From: Owenia fusiformis
Taxonomy: Eukaryota; Annelida; Polychaeta; Sabellida; Oweniidae
Reading direction: 5' to 3'
DNA: 64,000 nucleotides
Assembly: GCA_903813345.2 (NCBI GenBank)
Contig: CAIIXF020000001.1
Location: 21,905,915 to 21,969,914, forward strand
Shown: positions 10,901 through 24,096 of the stretch, piece after piece
Position numbering within the stretch: the stretch's first letter is position 1
How the letters are laid out: the number at the start of each line of letters is the position of its first letter
The notes under the pieces: model-generated
What the model was told of the DNA's origin: nothing
Database searches by the model: none
Seen by the model: only the letters and a program-made list of their open reading frames with translations
Translations under genes and position numbers: made by a program

Positions 10901-13794
10901 AGTATTATGTTTTATTTCAAATGAAGACACTCACCTTTAAAATAACAGGCATATATGAGAAATTGATTCCTCGCTCAGCTGCCATCTTTCTCAAACTGTC
11001 CCTAAGGTTAACAAGTGCTGTCATGTCAATTTCATCACAGTAGCCAAAGTGAGGAATGGCATTAGCAATAGTCATAGTTTTCACCATAGCTTTACGCACT
11101 CCCTTTAGAGGTTCAGTTTTGTCTTTACCAAGGACTACTGGTGCTGGCCTCTTCAGTGGGGGTGGTGGTTTAGCTGCAGAGGGGGTAGGGGCGGTGGATG
11201 GAACAGCAGGTTGAGGTGGAGCACTAGGTTGTACGGCTGGAGTTTCTTGAATTTAAAATGAGAATATTGATCTCGTGGTAAATTATCATTGATGCATCAA
11301 ATAAATCATTTACATTTACAAAGTTATTATTAATAAATCATATGAATTCAATCATACTGTATGGTATTTAAATCCGGTTAACTTTAATTCTTCTTTTAAA
11401 CATTACTATTTTGCATGTATTAACATTACTACATAACATTTACCTTTAGGTGTATCTTCTCCTTGCATAAATCTGAGAATATCCTCCTTTAAGACACGTC
11501 CATCTTTCCCAGTACCAGACACCTCACTTAGTCTTATCTACAATTAAATACGTATTGGTATTGAAATCAAACAATTGTATGCAGTACACATGTATTATTG
11601 TGAAACATTTATCAGTCACAAATTATGGGAGCACCTTAGATTTCATACAAAGCATTATCATGCAAAATGTCACAACCTTAAATTTGTTACATTTGTTACA
11701 GACGTCAAACTCCAACATCCGACAAAAAAGTTGGAGACTTCAACAATATGTGGTGGTGACATAATAAGGGTTGTTGGAGGATTTTAAATTAATATGCATC
11801 TTGCATGTACGCAAAACCATTTCAAATTGAAATCCATTGTGAATATGATAAACTGATCCCATATCCTCCCTGAATATCAGATACCAGTATATCTTACTTT
11901 ATTTTCCATGGCCAATCTCCTGACAGCTGGTGTAGCGAGCACCTTGTGTCCTTTCACCATTTGCATAGAGTGATCAGTACTGGATATGGTCATCTCACCC
12001 TCTTCTGGGGGGTCATAGGTAGGTGTGTCTGTACTGGATGCTGGAAAGAATTTTAGAAGTCAGTTAGAATTATTACAGAGTTAAGTATTTGCACTTCTGT
12101 ACCACCAGACACTTTATTAGTTTATAAATTCAAAATTTATCTCGATGTGATATTTCATTTGGCACATGTGTTCATTTTTCCACACCGTTGCCTGAAACTT
12201 TGTGTTGGTGTTTTGAGATTTTTGAAATTATTTTGCTTCATAAATCCTATGTGCTCTTACAATCTTCACTCACTTAAACTCATGGAGGAATTGTATTTCA
12301 ACCATCTGTTATAAATGTGCATGAATATATTTTACTCAAGTAAAGTGTGAACTCTCTAGAAATATTGATGTAAAAACATGTTTTCCTCATGTATTTAAAA
12401 TGCAACAGCAATGGAATTTCAAAAACCAAGTAACAACAAAAATCACAATATCCAAACAGCCCTTAATAGTAAATTATTGTAAATAATATATTATTGTAAT
12501 CCCTGATGTAATAATCCTTACATGGAGAGTCTTCATCTGTCTCTATGTCAACTAAAGGGTCCCCAACTAGAGCTAAATCATCTATTTCATAATAGAGCTT
12601 TTTAACCTTTCCATCATAGCGACTAGTGATGGTAACTGAAGCTTTGTCACTTTGGACCTCACATAAACTGTCAAACTGACTAACAGTGTCACCTTCTTTC
12701 ACAAACCTGAAATGCAAATGTAGCAATTTGACTTAGTTACAGTACAGACTTAAAATGGCGCAACATCAATTAAATAATGTCCAGTATATTTGACTTCAGA
12801 AAAGCTGATATTTTCAGAAAATAGGAAAATATGGCAATTGATTCAATTTGTAACAAAATACTTGAATAAGTTTATAGGGAACCAGTGTTTAGTTTCCAGT
12901 TTAATCTTTCAGGTAATTTGCATTTCCAAGTCAGTGTTAATGTTTTTTGTCAGATGGCAAAGGAACTTGTTTATTTAAATGATGGGCTTTCAACTAGATC
13001 TAATTGAAAGCCCATGAAAATACTCAGTTTTAAAAAGTGTTTTCAATACATCACTTAAATTGTGCATTGTGAAATTAATTTTATTAAAAATGTCCAAAAT
13101 TTGTTGACATAAAGGTATATCCACTTACCATTCTTTAACATGGACTTCTCGTATCCCCTCACCAATATCAGAAAGTTTAAAAGGAACAATTTTCCCCTGG
13201 CTCACTGAAAGAAAATATTCTACATAAATTTGATTGATAGGATAAAATCCAATAACAAATAAACACTGTACACAAACATTTAGTATTTATATGTAAATGT
13301 ATATAGCAAACTAAACGCAAATCTAAAATAATTGTGAAAAATGTAAAATCAATATCAATCCAGGTTTAAGAATGAATTAGAAATGATAGAATTTTTATGA
13401 CACATCATCTGGTAACATAATACTCCGCATAATACTTCTTAAATGGATAAATGATAATGATATATAAACACAAGTGCTTTAAGACCAAATAATACATTGA
13501 AAGATTAAATCTGCTATCATGGCTATGAGGACTTGAAATACAGAGATTATGCTTGCAATAAAGTCTACTGTTGGTGTATGTTACATATCACTATGAATTA
13601 AAAACAGTTTGGGTGATAAAGGATAAGAGCTACAGGTATTTCATCTTAAGAGAATAATCATTGCACATACCCAAAGATGCATGGAATGCCCTAGAGTGTA
13701 GATGATGGGTCCTTTGTTTCACTTTGAGAGGGCTGGGAACCTTTTGGACATTCTTCCTTTCATTGAATTTGCCAACTTCTGTGACTGCGGAGGA
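7931..13794 (-). CDS. DBT: Lipoamide acyltransferase (E2) of branched-chain alpha-ketoacid dehydrogenase
   Basis: DBT transfers branched-chain acyl groups from lipoyl-lysine to CoA in the mitochondrial matrix during Val/Leu/Ile breakdown. Ten exons fit with correct phases: 13671-13794, 13129-13204, 12522-12706, 11898-12040, 11444-11537, 10935-11245, 9579-9656, 8940-9131, 8519-8590 and 7931-8095. They encode 479 aa, and only the short first exon with the start Met is not found. In order one sees: a basic presequence-like stretch; a lipoyl domain (FKLSDIGEG, with the lipoylation site [11 protein letters not shown]); the subunit-binding domain ([28 protein letters not shown]); a Pro/Ala-rich linker; and the catalytic domain ([31 protein letters not shown]). 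It ends with [10 protein letters not shown], which carries the catalytic His and Asp, and [18 protein letters not shown]. The acceptor at 11245 has an in-frame alternative three codons downstream. The exon at 9579-9656 sits at the end of a 109-bp tandem repeat. Confidence 0.95.
9621..10582. repeat. 109-bp tandem repeat (seven copies) spanning a DBT intron-exon junction
   Basis: Copies begin at 9621, 9730, 9839, 10147, 10256, 10365 and 10474. Spacing is exactly 109 bp except for one 308-bp interval, explained by an inserted 197-bp element plus a 2-bp duplication. On the minus strand each unit holds the end of the intron, a CTTGCAG-type acceptor and the first 12 codons ([12 protein letters not shown]) of the DBT exon at 9579-9656. 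Only the copy nearest the exon continues into the rest of the exon and a donor. The other copies therefore carry complete but dead-end acceptors. Reading on from one of them soon hits a stop. Confidence 0.95.
9919..10115. mobile_element. 197-bp palindromic MITE inside repeat copy 3, TA duplication
   Basis: Comparison with the neighbouring 109-bp units shows an extra 199 bp: a 197-bp element plus a duplicated TA (9917-9918 and 10116-10117). The ends are CACAGCC... and ...GGGGGTG. Inside, TTCGACGCCGTTTCGG at the left mirrors CCGAAACGGCGTCGAA at the right, and GGCACCGAAA-type words recur. The GC content is clearly higher than in the surroundings. There is no coding capacity. Confidence 0.8.
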
Positions 13795-13903
13795 CTGGAA
13801 TGTATAATTGGGTACTATAAAACATATTTATCCATGCATATATTCATACATGCAAGTTTCAAGAATTCAGAATTTATAGTTACATGTACATCAAATATCC
13901 TTA

Positions 13904-14257
13904 TTGAATTTTTGACCTACCAGATGCTCGAAAATCAAGGATTCCGAGTCTCATACTACAACGTCTTTCTTCAAACTTATACCATTAAAAGCAAAACAAA
14001 ATTGCCTTTCTGTCTGTGCATTACTTTATTGTAAAGAGTCCCTCGTTCTAGCAGCGTTTTGGTCCCCAGCTGTTAGAAGGCCTTCTTACAGCTGGGGACC
14101 AAAATGCCGCTGGAAGTAGGGACTCTGTTTAAGAGAATAATGTACCAACAGAAAGGGATTTTTGTTATGCTTTGAATGGAACAAGTTTGAAGAAAAACGG
14201 TGCAGTATGAGACTCGTAATCCTTGATTTTCAAACATCTGGTAGGTCAAAAATTCAA
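13904..14257. mobile_element. Foldback element with arms of about 175 bp
   Basis: The left arm starts TTGAATTTTTGACCTACCAG and the right arm ends with its inverse. The whole 354 bp folds on itself, centred near the GGTCCCCAGCTGT/ACAGCTGGGGACC hairpin at 14062-14101. It is non-coding. It lies upstream of the first identified DBT exon, possibly in DBT intron 1. Confidence 0.75.
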
Positions 14258-15060
14258 ATTAACGGTCGAAGTTTGTACCGCGTGTTGATGTGTAAAATAA
14301 CAGATTAGGTTCTTTTACCCATTACGAGATTTATAAAACTAATAGCTAAGACACCTAAATGGTGAGGAACAGGGGTATCAGACTTGCTTTTTGGTGTGTT
14401 TTGAAATATTATTTGGTTTTCCCTTTTGGCACTTGTGGTTACATCTTCTCTATACTATTCAAATTAAAAGTTGCTACATGAGATAACCATGGATTTTGTT
14501 TAGTATTTTTTATTGTATATAAGGTCATACAATACCAACGTTCATTTTGACACTGTAGGTACCTGCCTATTTTCATTGTATTAGGCCACAATCTTAAGAA
14601 CTAACACAAACTAATTTTAACAATAAAGATTTGAAAGGGGGACCTAGACTATTTTATGTCCTTGAGAATGCATTTCATCAAAAGTATGATCAAGATGGAT
14701 AGTTATCTTAACCATAGTGGCAGCAGCAATATGTCCAGCCTGCCTTACACAGTTAATCTACAAAAACAAAACTATTTTATGATGTTTTTAAGTGTACATA
14801 TATTTATGTCTTTATGTTATAGATGTTATACATGTATATTTATGTCACCTTGCTTAAACTAAATGTAGACCGTGCATTTATTCCAGGGGATCCACACTTA
14901 TTTGACATTTCACTTTTATATGATGACATTTAAAGTTATATGGTAACATTTTAATGAACAAGCTCAATATCAAGGGAAATCAAACATCTGCAAGAAAGAA
15001 GGCATGATAGCACTGAATGAATTACTTAGAGCCTGAGTTGGGTACTCATGTTGGAACAGG
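14258..15060. other. Region expected to hold the DBT first exon and promoter; not resolved
   Basis: The missing DBT initiator exon should lie between 13795 and the TMEM26 3' end. No ATG-containing exon with a good donor could be assigned. AATAAA on the minus strand at 14877-14882 is a plausible poly(A) signal for TMEM26, about 200 nt after its stop. Confidence 0.4.
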
Positions 15061-15082
15061 AATTTGATGTTTCCTTATTTGA

Positions 15083-17130
15083 TTATCTGTAAATATACTG
15101 GTAGTCTGGCGTTGGTTCAGTATCATCCAATGGGTGGTAAACAGGTTGAGGAGATTGACGTTTTGTGATCGAAGAAACTCTTTTTGCAAGGTAGTTTTCA
15201 TATGCTCCCTGATTTCCTGATACTGTAGCTGCTTGTACTGGATGGTTATTATCATATGGCAGTTGAGGTCCCGAAACCATGGCAACTAGTTTTCGTTGGT
15301 TGTCATCAAATGTTAGTTGCGGAGGTCTTTGCATTTTAGGTATAGGTCTTCGAACTGGCAGTTTATGTCCTGTAGGGTTTGTTGGGGAACTCCAGACATC
15401 ATCATCTAAATATAATTCATTTGCAGGAAGTTTTGCTGTTCTATTTCTTGAAGTAATGACATTGGAATTTCCACGGAATTTTACATCAGGTATTATTTGC
15501 CTCCCAGATGTTGATTGTATAGCCTCTTCATTCATATGCTCAGTTGGCACATCTCCTTCATCAAGGTGCTCAGACTCTGGTACACATACTCCATAGAGTT
15601 TATATCCTTGTAGACTGATTATTAAAACATTCTTAGCTGCGAAAAATATGTTTGTGTATGTGACAATTCTGTAGTGAATGATAGTGACAAGTCGGACTAT
15701 GAGAAAAGGAGCATCATGCATAAATGTGGCGATTAATATACTAGCAACAGTGGCATTCCAGCATTTATGCGTTGTTGTCTGACTCTGAGTACTTGTGATA
15801 CTTGGTAATGCAAATGTGAACTGAAATAGACTAACACTATAGACAGCCAAAATAGCATAAACTACTCCATCTTGTCCTTGCTTCCAATCACTCGTGAAGA
15901 TATCCAACAGATCAATGATGTCCGCTGCTACGCCTACATATCCTATAAGTTGTTCTGAGAGTTGTTGGCGGGTCATTGCTTCATGGTGTGGTAATAACCA
16001 CTTGCCCAGTAGGATCAACAGCAACATGGATTGTACAATGGCAATTTCAAATGTTTCATCTGATACGGGTATATCTATATCCTGAAATAAAAGAAGAAAT
16101 ATTTTAAAATTTGTGAACATATATCATAGGGTGGCTTGATTCAATAATTTTGACATAACATCTTCATAAATCATATTTGCCAGAGATTTTAAACATCGCA
16201 ATAAGGGGTCAGAGATTTGGGTTTGGTTTCAGTTCTTGACTCACTCAGTTCTGTTTTGGTTCAGTTATTCTCCGTTCTCATTGCACTATTATATTCTGAT
16301 ATGATAAAGAATATAGAACAAAATTAGCCTGTATGATCACTGATCACTGTATTTTGCAATTTTTATAATGTCAAGACCATCATCAGCATTTTTTCAATCT
16401 AGGTTATTTTAGTAAACATGCATTTACGAACAGTAACTTTCCTAAAATTGATATTGTTACAAAAAAAACGATTTTAACAAATTTTCTGAAACAAATGAAC
16501 CATAGAGGCCAATAATGGTCTGACCCCTAATTACCATGTAAATTAACAATTACCTCATAAAAATAAGAAGATTTTGATGAATTGTTGGATGAGTCATAAT
16601 TTCCAGCACTGAAAAGAGTCGAAAGCTCTTCCTGGTTCATGCTGAGGCTATGCATCTTAATCATCCATACACAAGGCACTGTCATTATCAGGTAGAACAG
16701 TACTGTAGGGCATATGCTGAAAATATAAAAATGCATGATTAATATTTTCCATTTGAGGTCTGTAAGAGATTGAGACAAATGTTGGAATGTGTTTGGTAAA
16801 AAGCTGACAATTGATAATATATGTACTAAAAGGGCAAAACTGGATCACACAATATTTTCAACATAAGGTCAACAAAGGTCAATTGGTATATCATTTAATA
16901 GATATACAAGTATTTACAAAAAAGACTTACCTTTTGCTGATCTCAACTCCTCGTCTTTTGAAAATGACATATGCTCCTTCAACGAATATGCCTAGGGTTC
17001 CGATACAGAGAATCCATCCATAGACACCATAAAATACTGCTATTTTCCAAACTGCTACTAAGCCATGTATCATGAATAAGAACCTACTAAGGCAGGCAAA
17101 TGATGTACGAAAACACTCCGACAAAGCCAT
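15083..17130 (-). CDS. TMEM26: Transmembrane protein 26 (TMEM26) homologue
   Basis: TMEM26 is a multi-pass membrane protein of unknown molecular function; in mouse it marks beige adipocytes. There are three exons: 16931-17130 (ATG at 17130), 16554-16716 and 15083-16081. They encode 453 aa, with phases AG|C and a codon-boundary junction. Conserved landmarks line up with the human protein: LFMIHGLVAVWK near the N-terminus, FKRRG before the first junction, CPTVLFYLIMTVPCVWMIKM, LLLILLGKWLLP, MTRQQLSEQLIGYVGVAADI, VVYAILAVYS, FMHDAPFLIVRL and FFAAKN. Hydrophobic helices fill roughly residues 1-285. Residues from about 288 to 453 form a Pro/Asn/Gln-rich cytoplasmic-type tail, longer than in human TMEM26 (368 aa in total), with repeated VSGPQLPYDNN/VSGNQGAYEN-like phrases. 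NSS and NAT sequons lie in predicted loops. Confidence 0.9.
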
Positions 17131-20100
17131 TTTAGAATTACCAAAGTGTATAATATGTAATTATATAGTTTTAGTATAAATTATGTTTCATAAAGTACAG
17201 TGTATTAGAAAGTATTAGCCCCTATGCTAAAGCACAATTATATCTGATATTTCATATTTACTTTGAAGACTTACATAACAGAAAGGATGATGGTACAGGA
17301 TGGAGAAGCAGATGAATCTGTTTAATTATACCATGGTCAGAGAATTTGAGATCGGGACTGATATCGGGATATATTGGAATTAGTGGGATGATATTAGATT
17401 TGATATCCATATGATCCCACTGATTCTGATATTAACCCAGATATATATTCCCGGGGATATCCTTTGAGACTTCAACTGAGGTTGCATCAACATTAACATG
17501 GCAAAATCAACCAAGACCAAGAACTCGAAAAGACTAATTACTGAGTCTCCGTAGTAGTGAATCTAGTCAAGAACAGCGACAGTCAGAGACAGATAGTGTT
17601 ATTTCTATTATTCTGTTTTAATTACATGAAACACACTTCACGTTAATATTCTCATCCAACAGATGATTTTTGAGGTAGATGTTGCTCTTGAAAATGGTAT
17701 AAGGTCATTATTCACCTGTCAGGATGATATGGGGAATATCCCTCAGATGACATCTATGTTTCCCTCGGTCACTGAGTTATTAATCATTCTGATATACACG
17801 CATCTAAAAACCTGTCTGTGTTTAGTTTCTCTGATTTTCCATGCCAATCCCGCTGATCGAGTAGGCGGGGCTTCCCATACAATCTTAAAATTCCCGGGAA
17901 GTTTACCCTAGTGAAAAGTTGGCGAACTTTAAAAAAATTTCTTCATGTTTGCTACCGATAACAATCACCATATTTTATGAGATGTTTATTTCTAATGTTA
18001 CAAGAATTCATTTGTACAAAAAATATAAAATAATTCGTAGGAACTGTCAGAAATAACTGAATACTTAGGACTTTACAAGGACCTTTTGCGATCAGAAATA
18101 ATTGTTTATTACACAGTTGCTATACACACACCGGAATAGCCTGACAACGGTAAAGTCAGATATGGTTGTCGCAAATGGCGAACATAACCTTCGCTTCAAC
18201 TCTTCAATCACTTGGTCCTCGTTTCATGGGATTTTATTGTCGCTAATTCTGTGCATGTGTTAAGCTTGTGTGATGATGTATTATATGAAATCCCAATTAA
18301 ATGGGGTCGTGAATCGCCACAATATAGCATCTTCGTGGTCATTTATACAGTATCCATTGTCCTGTGTCATATTCTGATTGAAAAAATAAAAGCCTTTATT
18401 TCGATGGTAGAACATATTTAACTATATGATCAGTAGAAAAACACTTTGAGTGATTGCAGTACCAAAAGAATTTAATCTAGTTGCTCTTTTAAACATACAG
18501 TTCATGAAAATCAAATTGAAGCGACGGTTATATCCGCCATTTGTCATCATACAGGCTATTCCAGTATGATGCAGTTCGTTGAGAATTCCTTTTGAGATGT
18601 GACGTTTAATCACGTGTTTGTAAAAATGAATTTGATAACACCTTTTTAACACATTTTTATATAAAATTCAAGAGCATTCGGTCTTAAATGATATGGGACA
18701 GACAAAATGAAAACTCAAAGTCCATAAGGGTTATCAAAAAGTTACCATTGTTAATAAAACATACTGATACACAAAAGTCATTAAAAGTATACTTTAGTTG
18801 GTTTTTATCCATTTTCCGCAACCATTACATGCATAAACTGATCAAGAGTCACTACTCCCAGTTTTCATCTACATAACACAGACATAATTCGCAATGGCCC
18901 ACAAAATGAGAGGATCTTGAATTTTGATCAATTTCAGTATAATTTCCTGAGAAATTAACACAGTTCCTGAAAATATGATGAATAATCAGCCCTTTCTTAG
19001 TAATTGTATTTAGCAGTTCTACTACTTTTACTACTTGATAAGAATTCACTAGAAAATCTCCCAAAATATTTCTGGTTGCTTTTCTTAAATGTTTTATAGG
19101 CAAAAGACTGCAAAAGTACAGTATTTTTAGGAATGAAAATTTTCTTTTATAATATTTTTTGCTATATTACATGTATTAGCCTCATTTTTGGTCTTAAATA
19201 AAAAAGAGAAATCTTGCAAAATTCATGTGGAATCGGTCTTCTCCATTGTAGAATTGATTAGTTCACTTACAGAATTCATCATTTCAACTCGTAGAAAAAT
19301 GGAAGGTCAAGTTTCCTGTTTCTTTAACCACAATAATATTTAACTATGAAAACAAACTGGACAAAGAAAAAAAAGAAAAAAGAAATAAAGCGATAAGTTT
19401 GTTTACAAGATAACCAAATATCCACAAAATTAAATAAGTATTTCTGATCAGGCATTTTGATCATTGGAATCTTATGTTTTTTAACCTCAAAGCATTTTTC
19501 CTTGTATGATTTCTAAAAAAAGCTACTGAGATTATATATTTTTGTTTATCAATTAGTCTCAGAGATGATTGAAAGTGACAAATTAATGTGCAGGAAATCC
19601 AATAGAGACTAGCTATGATATAGTTGAAATCTGAAAACATTTGTTTACTTCAATGTCAAGATCGAATGCTGCAATGTCAAACTATGTATGTGGCCTGATG
19701 ATGGAAACAACAAACTGAATTGAGATACATATAATCAAAATGACAGATATATCAGAAAAGAAGATGATGGCACTCCTTAAAACTAAGATGAGGCCTGAGG
19801 GGTACCAGCGTCTGAGCGGGCGTCTGAGAAGACAGCACTTATACTCAACGATCAAGATTTATGAAAAGCTTAAATATCATCATAGAGATTAATCTATTTG
19901 TGTTAGAAGAGGCACTATGCAGAAAAAGTTAAAAAAATAATGGAAAAATGTCACATAATCAATAAGATACTGTACAAAGCTTGTTTTGTGTTAAAATTTA
20001 GTGGGAAAAATAACTCAAGTGAGAAAAATAACTCAAGTGGAAAACAGCATTAGAAGTTCAGAGATAGTAAGTGGAGCATGTACACTTTTTGCCATAGTGT

Positions 20101-20430
20101 TTTTAAATAACTTTTGATTGAAAAGATGATGTACATGGTTGACACTTTGATAAAATATTAATAAATCATGTGATACAAATAAATTTGCCATCTTTCCTTG
20201 ACACTGATAAACCAATGTCGTTGCATGAGAATAAATGACGATTTCCCTGCTTTATAGAGAGCTGGATAATGTTCATTATGTTCCAAACTGGCGCTAGATG
20301 TTTATATTTTAATCATGTAAGATCTTGCATTTGCGCGGCATTGATGTGTTGAAATAGATTGGGAAATATATGTGGCTCTGTCCATCCAGTATGATTGCAC
20401 ATGCAAAGAATTGCAATACCCTGCAGCATT
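17131..20430. other. Intergenic, no gene recognised
   Basis: This is AT-rich sequence upstream of TMEM26. A loose palindrome lies around 17350-17463 (GATATCGGG ... CCCGGGGATATC). Open frames up to 83 codons show no family resemblance and no splice partners. The TMEM26 promoter should lie just above 17130, but no clear element is visible. Confidence 0.4.
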
Positions 20431-20539
20431 ACAGTGCACAACAAACAATTTAGGTTCTCAGCGGGGCAGAAATGTATGCACATTGTTTATAAAAAGCACT
20501 TGCATATAGAACGTCAGGAGTAGATACTGGCTTAACTGG

Positions 20540-22560
20540 TCAGAATTACTCGAGTCTCTAACCAATTCTTGACTAGAAGTAATTCTATCTGGAACACCGT
20601 GAACTATTGTAAAATTTCTCGTCAGGGTCCAATAAATTTAAGTAACAATTCTAAAAACCGTCATGTTAATATTTCATGAATTGAAATTGAACTCAGCAGG
20701 AGATCCAAGACGTCATTTCCATTGTTCTTTCGGCAAAATCGCGTAGTAATCTACGGTGATCAGTCCATTTAAATTTCACGCTTTTGAACGTCATGGTGTA
20801 TACATGCATTTCTAATCGATCATATCTCAGTCAATATTTATCATTATATTATAAATTTGATAATTAATGAAAGCTTATAACCAGGGCATTACGTATGTGA
20901 ATTTATTATTTTGGTCAGATAAAATACCAACCAGTTACGGGTGCTAAAGTTTTGACATATTTTTCATTAAAAATGCAGAAATGTGTATCATTTTCGCGGG
21001 TTAAATAGGCTATTAAAACAAGTCGGGTTAAAAAATGTTTTTCACTCATCATTTAGCCCACATCGAGCTCTTTCCAATGGTATAATTGTTTTTTTCTGAA
21101 ACCCCTGAAGACAAATTTCTGCCAACTTTCTGTAACGACGAGTGAAAAATCATGGTTTTTCCCGCAAACCAATGACGTCGTATTTCTCGATTTTTATACC
21201 AAGATTAGATTTGATACGCGTATGATATTTGTTCACGGTCATATCTCGGTCAATATTCGTCATTGAATGATCATTTTTATAGTTAATGAAAGCTTATTAC
21301 AAGGGCAATGCGCATATGGATAAGTTATTTCGACCCGATTAAATACCACCCAGCTACGGGTACAAACGTGTAAAACATTTTTTCACAGAAATTCACTGAA
21401 AATGCACAAATGTGTATCACATTCGCGCGTTAATTGGGCTATTAAATCTCGTCGAGTTAAAAATGTTTTTCACTCTAAATTTAGCCCACAATGAGCTCTC
21501 TCCAATGGTACGATTGTTTTTTTCTGAAACCTCTGAAGACAAATTTCTGCCAACTTTCTGTAACGACGAGTGAAAAATCATGGTTTTTACCGCAAACCAA
21601 TGACGACGTCGTATTTCTCGATTTTTAAACCAAGATTAGATTTGATACGCCTATGTATTTGTTCATGGCCATATCTCGGTCAATATGCATTAATGATTCA
21701 GTATGAATCTAATACAACATAAACGAGTATCACAAGCACATCACATTGATGGACGTATTACATATGATCCGATGGAATGCAGCCAATAAAACCAGGTTAC
21801 GTGTTACCGTTCTTCACGCCAAATGCGTAAATGTGACTCGTTTTAGCGCATTAATTGAAGCATGGTTGGACATCAGTAAGAATTCTTTTCCAACTTTGAA
21901 CAATGAAAGTCAAAATACCCGGCTTTTAATTTTACGTTGTGAGGTCGGCGGCCGTCTCTATTTCTCGATTTGTCGAATTATTTCGAAGGCATGTTTTATT
22001 CGAAAATGATCAGCTCACGTATACATATTCATTCATAGCATAATGACCCCTGTTTAGTCTCGGATGAGCTGTGAATGCCTTCTATGCCCGGCTTCAATTC
22101 AACAATTCTGCCGACGCCCCTAAGTCAACATGCAATTAAAAATCATCTTATAAAACCGCTATCAGGCTATGCAGATATAAATTTTCGAAAACACTATCTC
22201 GACAGATTGGTAAAACATCGTACTGGTAATTTCAGCATTATGTTCCGAGGAGCCACTCACCTAATAGCCATAATTTGCAAATTGTGCATCCTCAGTCTGT
22301 CAGCCGCTTAGCGTATGGATCAGTGACGCTGACCGCATATTGCACCTTTTATAATTTGTAGCAGTTTGCACAACGTCGACGTGCAACTAGTTGGTGCAAG
22401 GAGGGTTGACTCCAAGAATTTCAGTTTTGGAATGTTTCGATAGGAAATAAGACCAAAATTCACGATCCAAATGTTGAAGTGAACAAATGGCGGCTGTTGG
22501 AATTCGAATTTTGAAGCACATTCCCATATGAGACAGAATATGGATATTCCTTGCCCTTAG
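20540..22560. repeat. Dispersed repeat with an internal ~425-bp tandem duplication
   Basis: A unit beginning TCATATCTCAGTCAATATTTAT at about 20818 recurs at about 21239 and, truncated, at about 21667. Shared blocks include TTAATGAAAGCTTAT, CAGCTACGGGT/CAGTTACGGGT, and CTGAAGACAAATTTCTGCCA. Blocks from its flanks (CTCGAGTCT..CCAATTCTTGACTAGA; GGAAATAAGACCAAAA) and core reappear at 34470-35650, so this is an interspersed family. No open frame typical of a transposase is seen. Confidence 0.65.
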
Positions 22561-22676
22561 GAAAATCAATAGTGCATCGACTTTATTTATTTAATAATTG
22601 AAAGGAAGTGAAGTTAACGAAATATTCGAATACAATACATACTGCCGAAAAAGCACATTTATTTCGTGGGTATTTA

Positions 22677-22907
22677 AAGGACCGCGAGTTGTTTGTAGAA
22701 TGAATCTAGGGAGCTTGTTCATGCATTCCACTTGTGTTTTTCATCTAAAAAACATCAATACACTTTAAAACACTATGTAACAATACTTGGGTGTTAATCC
22801 ATAAATAATATTTGAAAATGAGATATTTTTGTGGATTATATGGTGCAATCTTAAAGTCAATTAAATGCTTTAAAGTGTATCATTCTACAAACAACTCACG
22901 GTCCTTT
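22677..22907. mobile_element. 231-bp MITE with AAAGGACCG(C/T)GAGTTGTTTG ends
   Basis: The left end AAAGGACCGCGAGTTGTTTG and the right end CAAACAACTCACGGTCCTTT are near-perfect inverses of about 28 bp. The interior is non-coding and contains a second inverted pair (CACTTTAAA / CTTTAAAGTG). Confidence 0.65.
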
Positions 22908-23753
22908 ACCCTACAAAACTCCCCTACCCTTCCGTGTTTTCCTGACGTTTTCACGAACCTTCCCTGTTCCACCTAACAAGACTCTTTTCCCCCATTGCTA
23001 TACCCGTATACTGGTATACTGCCTATATTCTGTGCACAGGAGTTTCACACGGAAAATGAACTTATTTTAGGAAATATTGTGGAAAAAATTATACGTAGTA
23101 AATAATTTCTCAACAATATAGGCTGACCGTTGAATGCAATTATTCATTTATTTCATTTCATCAATACTAGTAATCATAAAATCATGACGCTGACATGCCA
23201 GCATGCTGACATGGTTTTAATTCTAAAAATTAAGATAAAGTGCAGTTATATAGTACCAAATAATATTCATTCATAATATGCTAGGCTATGGAACAAATAC
23301 TCAGTAATATGTCTTTTGTGGAGATCAATTCTGAAAAAGAGGGGTGGACCCCAAGAGCTTTAGCGATGACTGATGTATTAGTCTCCTGCCTACCACCTAC
23401 CATGAGTCTGGGTATCGACTTAGAAAATATTGAAAATTGTAATGTCTGATAAACCAACTCAATCACACATATTATTAAACTTCGATACCTTCTATTCTGA
23501 GATTACAAAAATATCAATTTGTATCACAATTGATGAAGAATATTGGCATCAAAGACAAATCAATGGCAAATATTAAATGAATTATTTATACAAAAACTTT
23601 GAAACATATCCTCCAAAATATTGCGTACTTTCTTTGTATAGACATTGAATGGTATTTCTGGATAAGTGAATTGGTGTTTATCTGGGTAATCAAGGGATCA
23701 TAGTCACTCAAAGTTACTGAGCATCCAGTTTTGAGACTTCAATTGTGTTAGTG

Positions 23754-24096
23754 AAGGATGATTCTCGGTTTGGAGAACAGTTTCTTGGGCTAATAATTTT
23801 TTTAATGAAAAATATAGAAATATTACCCAAATTAAACTATGAATATTCAAAAGAGGACATTTAAATCTACAAGATGTAAAAATAACAAATTGGTCTGAAG
23901 GGAAAGAAGTTCATCAGTGTACTGCGATAATATTTTTTTGCGAAAAATCTAGAAATTTTACCCAAATTAAAATATGACTGTTCAAAAGAGGACATTTAAA
24001 TCTATATTATGTAAAAAAAAATCAAATTTGTCCGAAGCAGGGATAATGCTCATTTAGATTGATGAACTTCGTTCTCCAAACTGAGAATCGTCCTTT
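23754..24096. mobile_element. MITE with AAGGATGATTCTCGGTTTGG ends and an internal direct repeat
   Basis: The terminal words AAGGATGATTCTCGGTTTGGAG and the inverse CTCCAAACTGAGAATCGTCC delimit 343 bp. Inside, a block of about 160 bp (AATATTTTTTT..GAAAAAT..TAGAAAT..TTACCCAAATTAAA..AAAAGAGGACATTTAAATCT) occurs twice in direct orientation. No coding capacity. Confidence 0.6.

Noticed and set aside
12983-13016. Short palindrome ATGGGCTTTCAA...TTGAAAGCCCAT in a DBT intron
   Set aside because: Similar TTGAAAGCCCATG words occur at 1075 and 42425. It is too short to call more than a chance or degraded repeat end.
14650-14762. Minus-strand acceptor-like TTTTGTAG followed by an open frame (INCVRQAGHIAAATM..)
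   Set aside because: It has no matching donor or partner exon and does not resemble the DBT N-terminus or TMEM26, so it was not called.
21746-22009. 87-codon plus-strand frame
   Set aside because: It lies in the truncated third unit of the dispersed repeat and shows no protein family features.
23281-23466. 61-codon minus frame and an overlapping 46-codon plus frame
   Set aside because: Neither has a recognisable motif or a spliced partner nearby.
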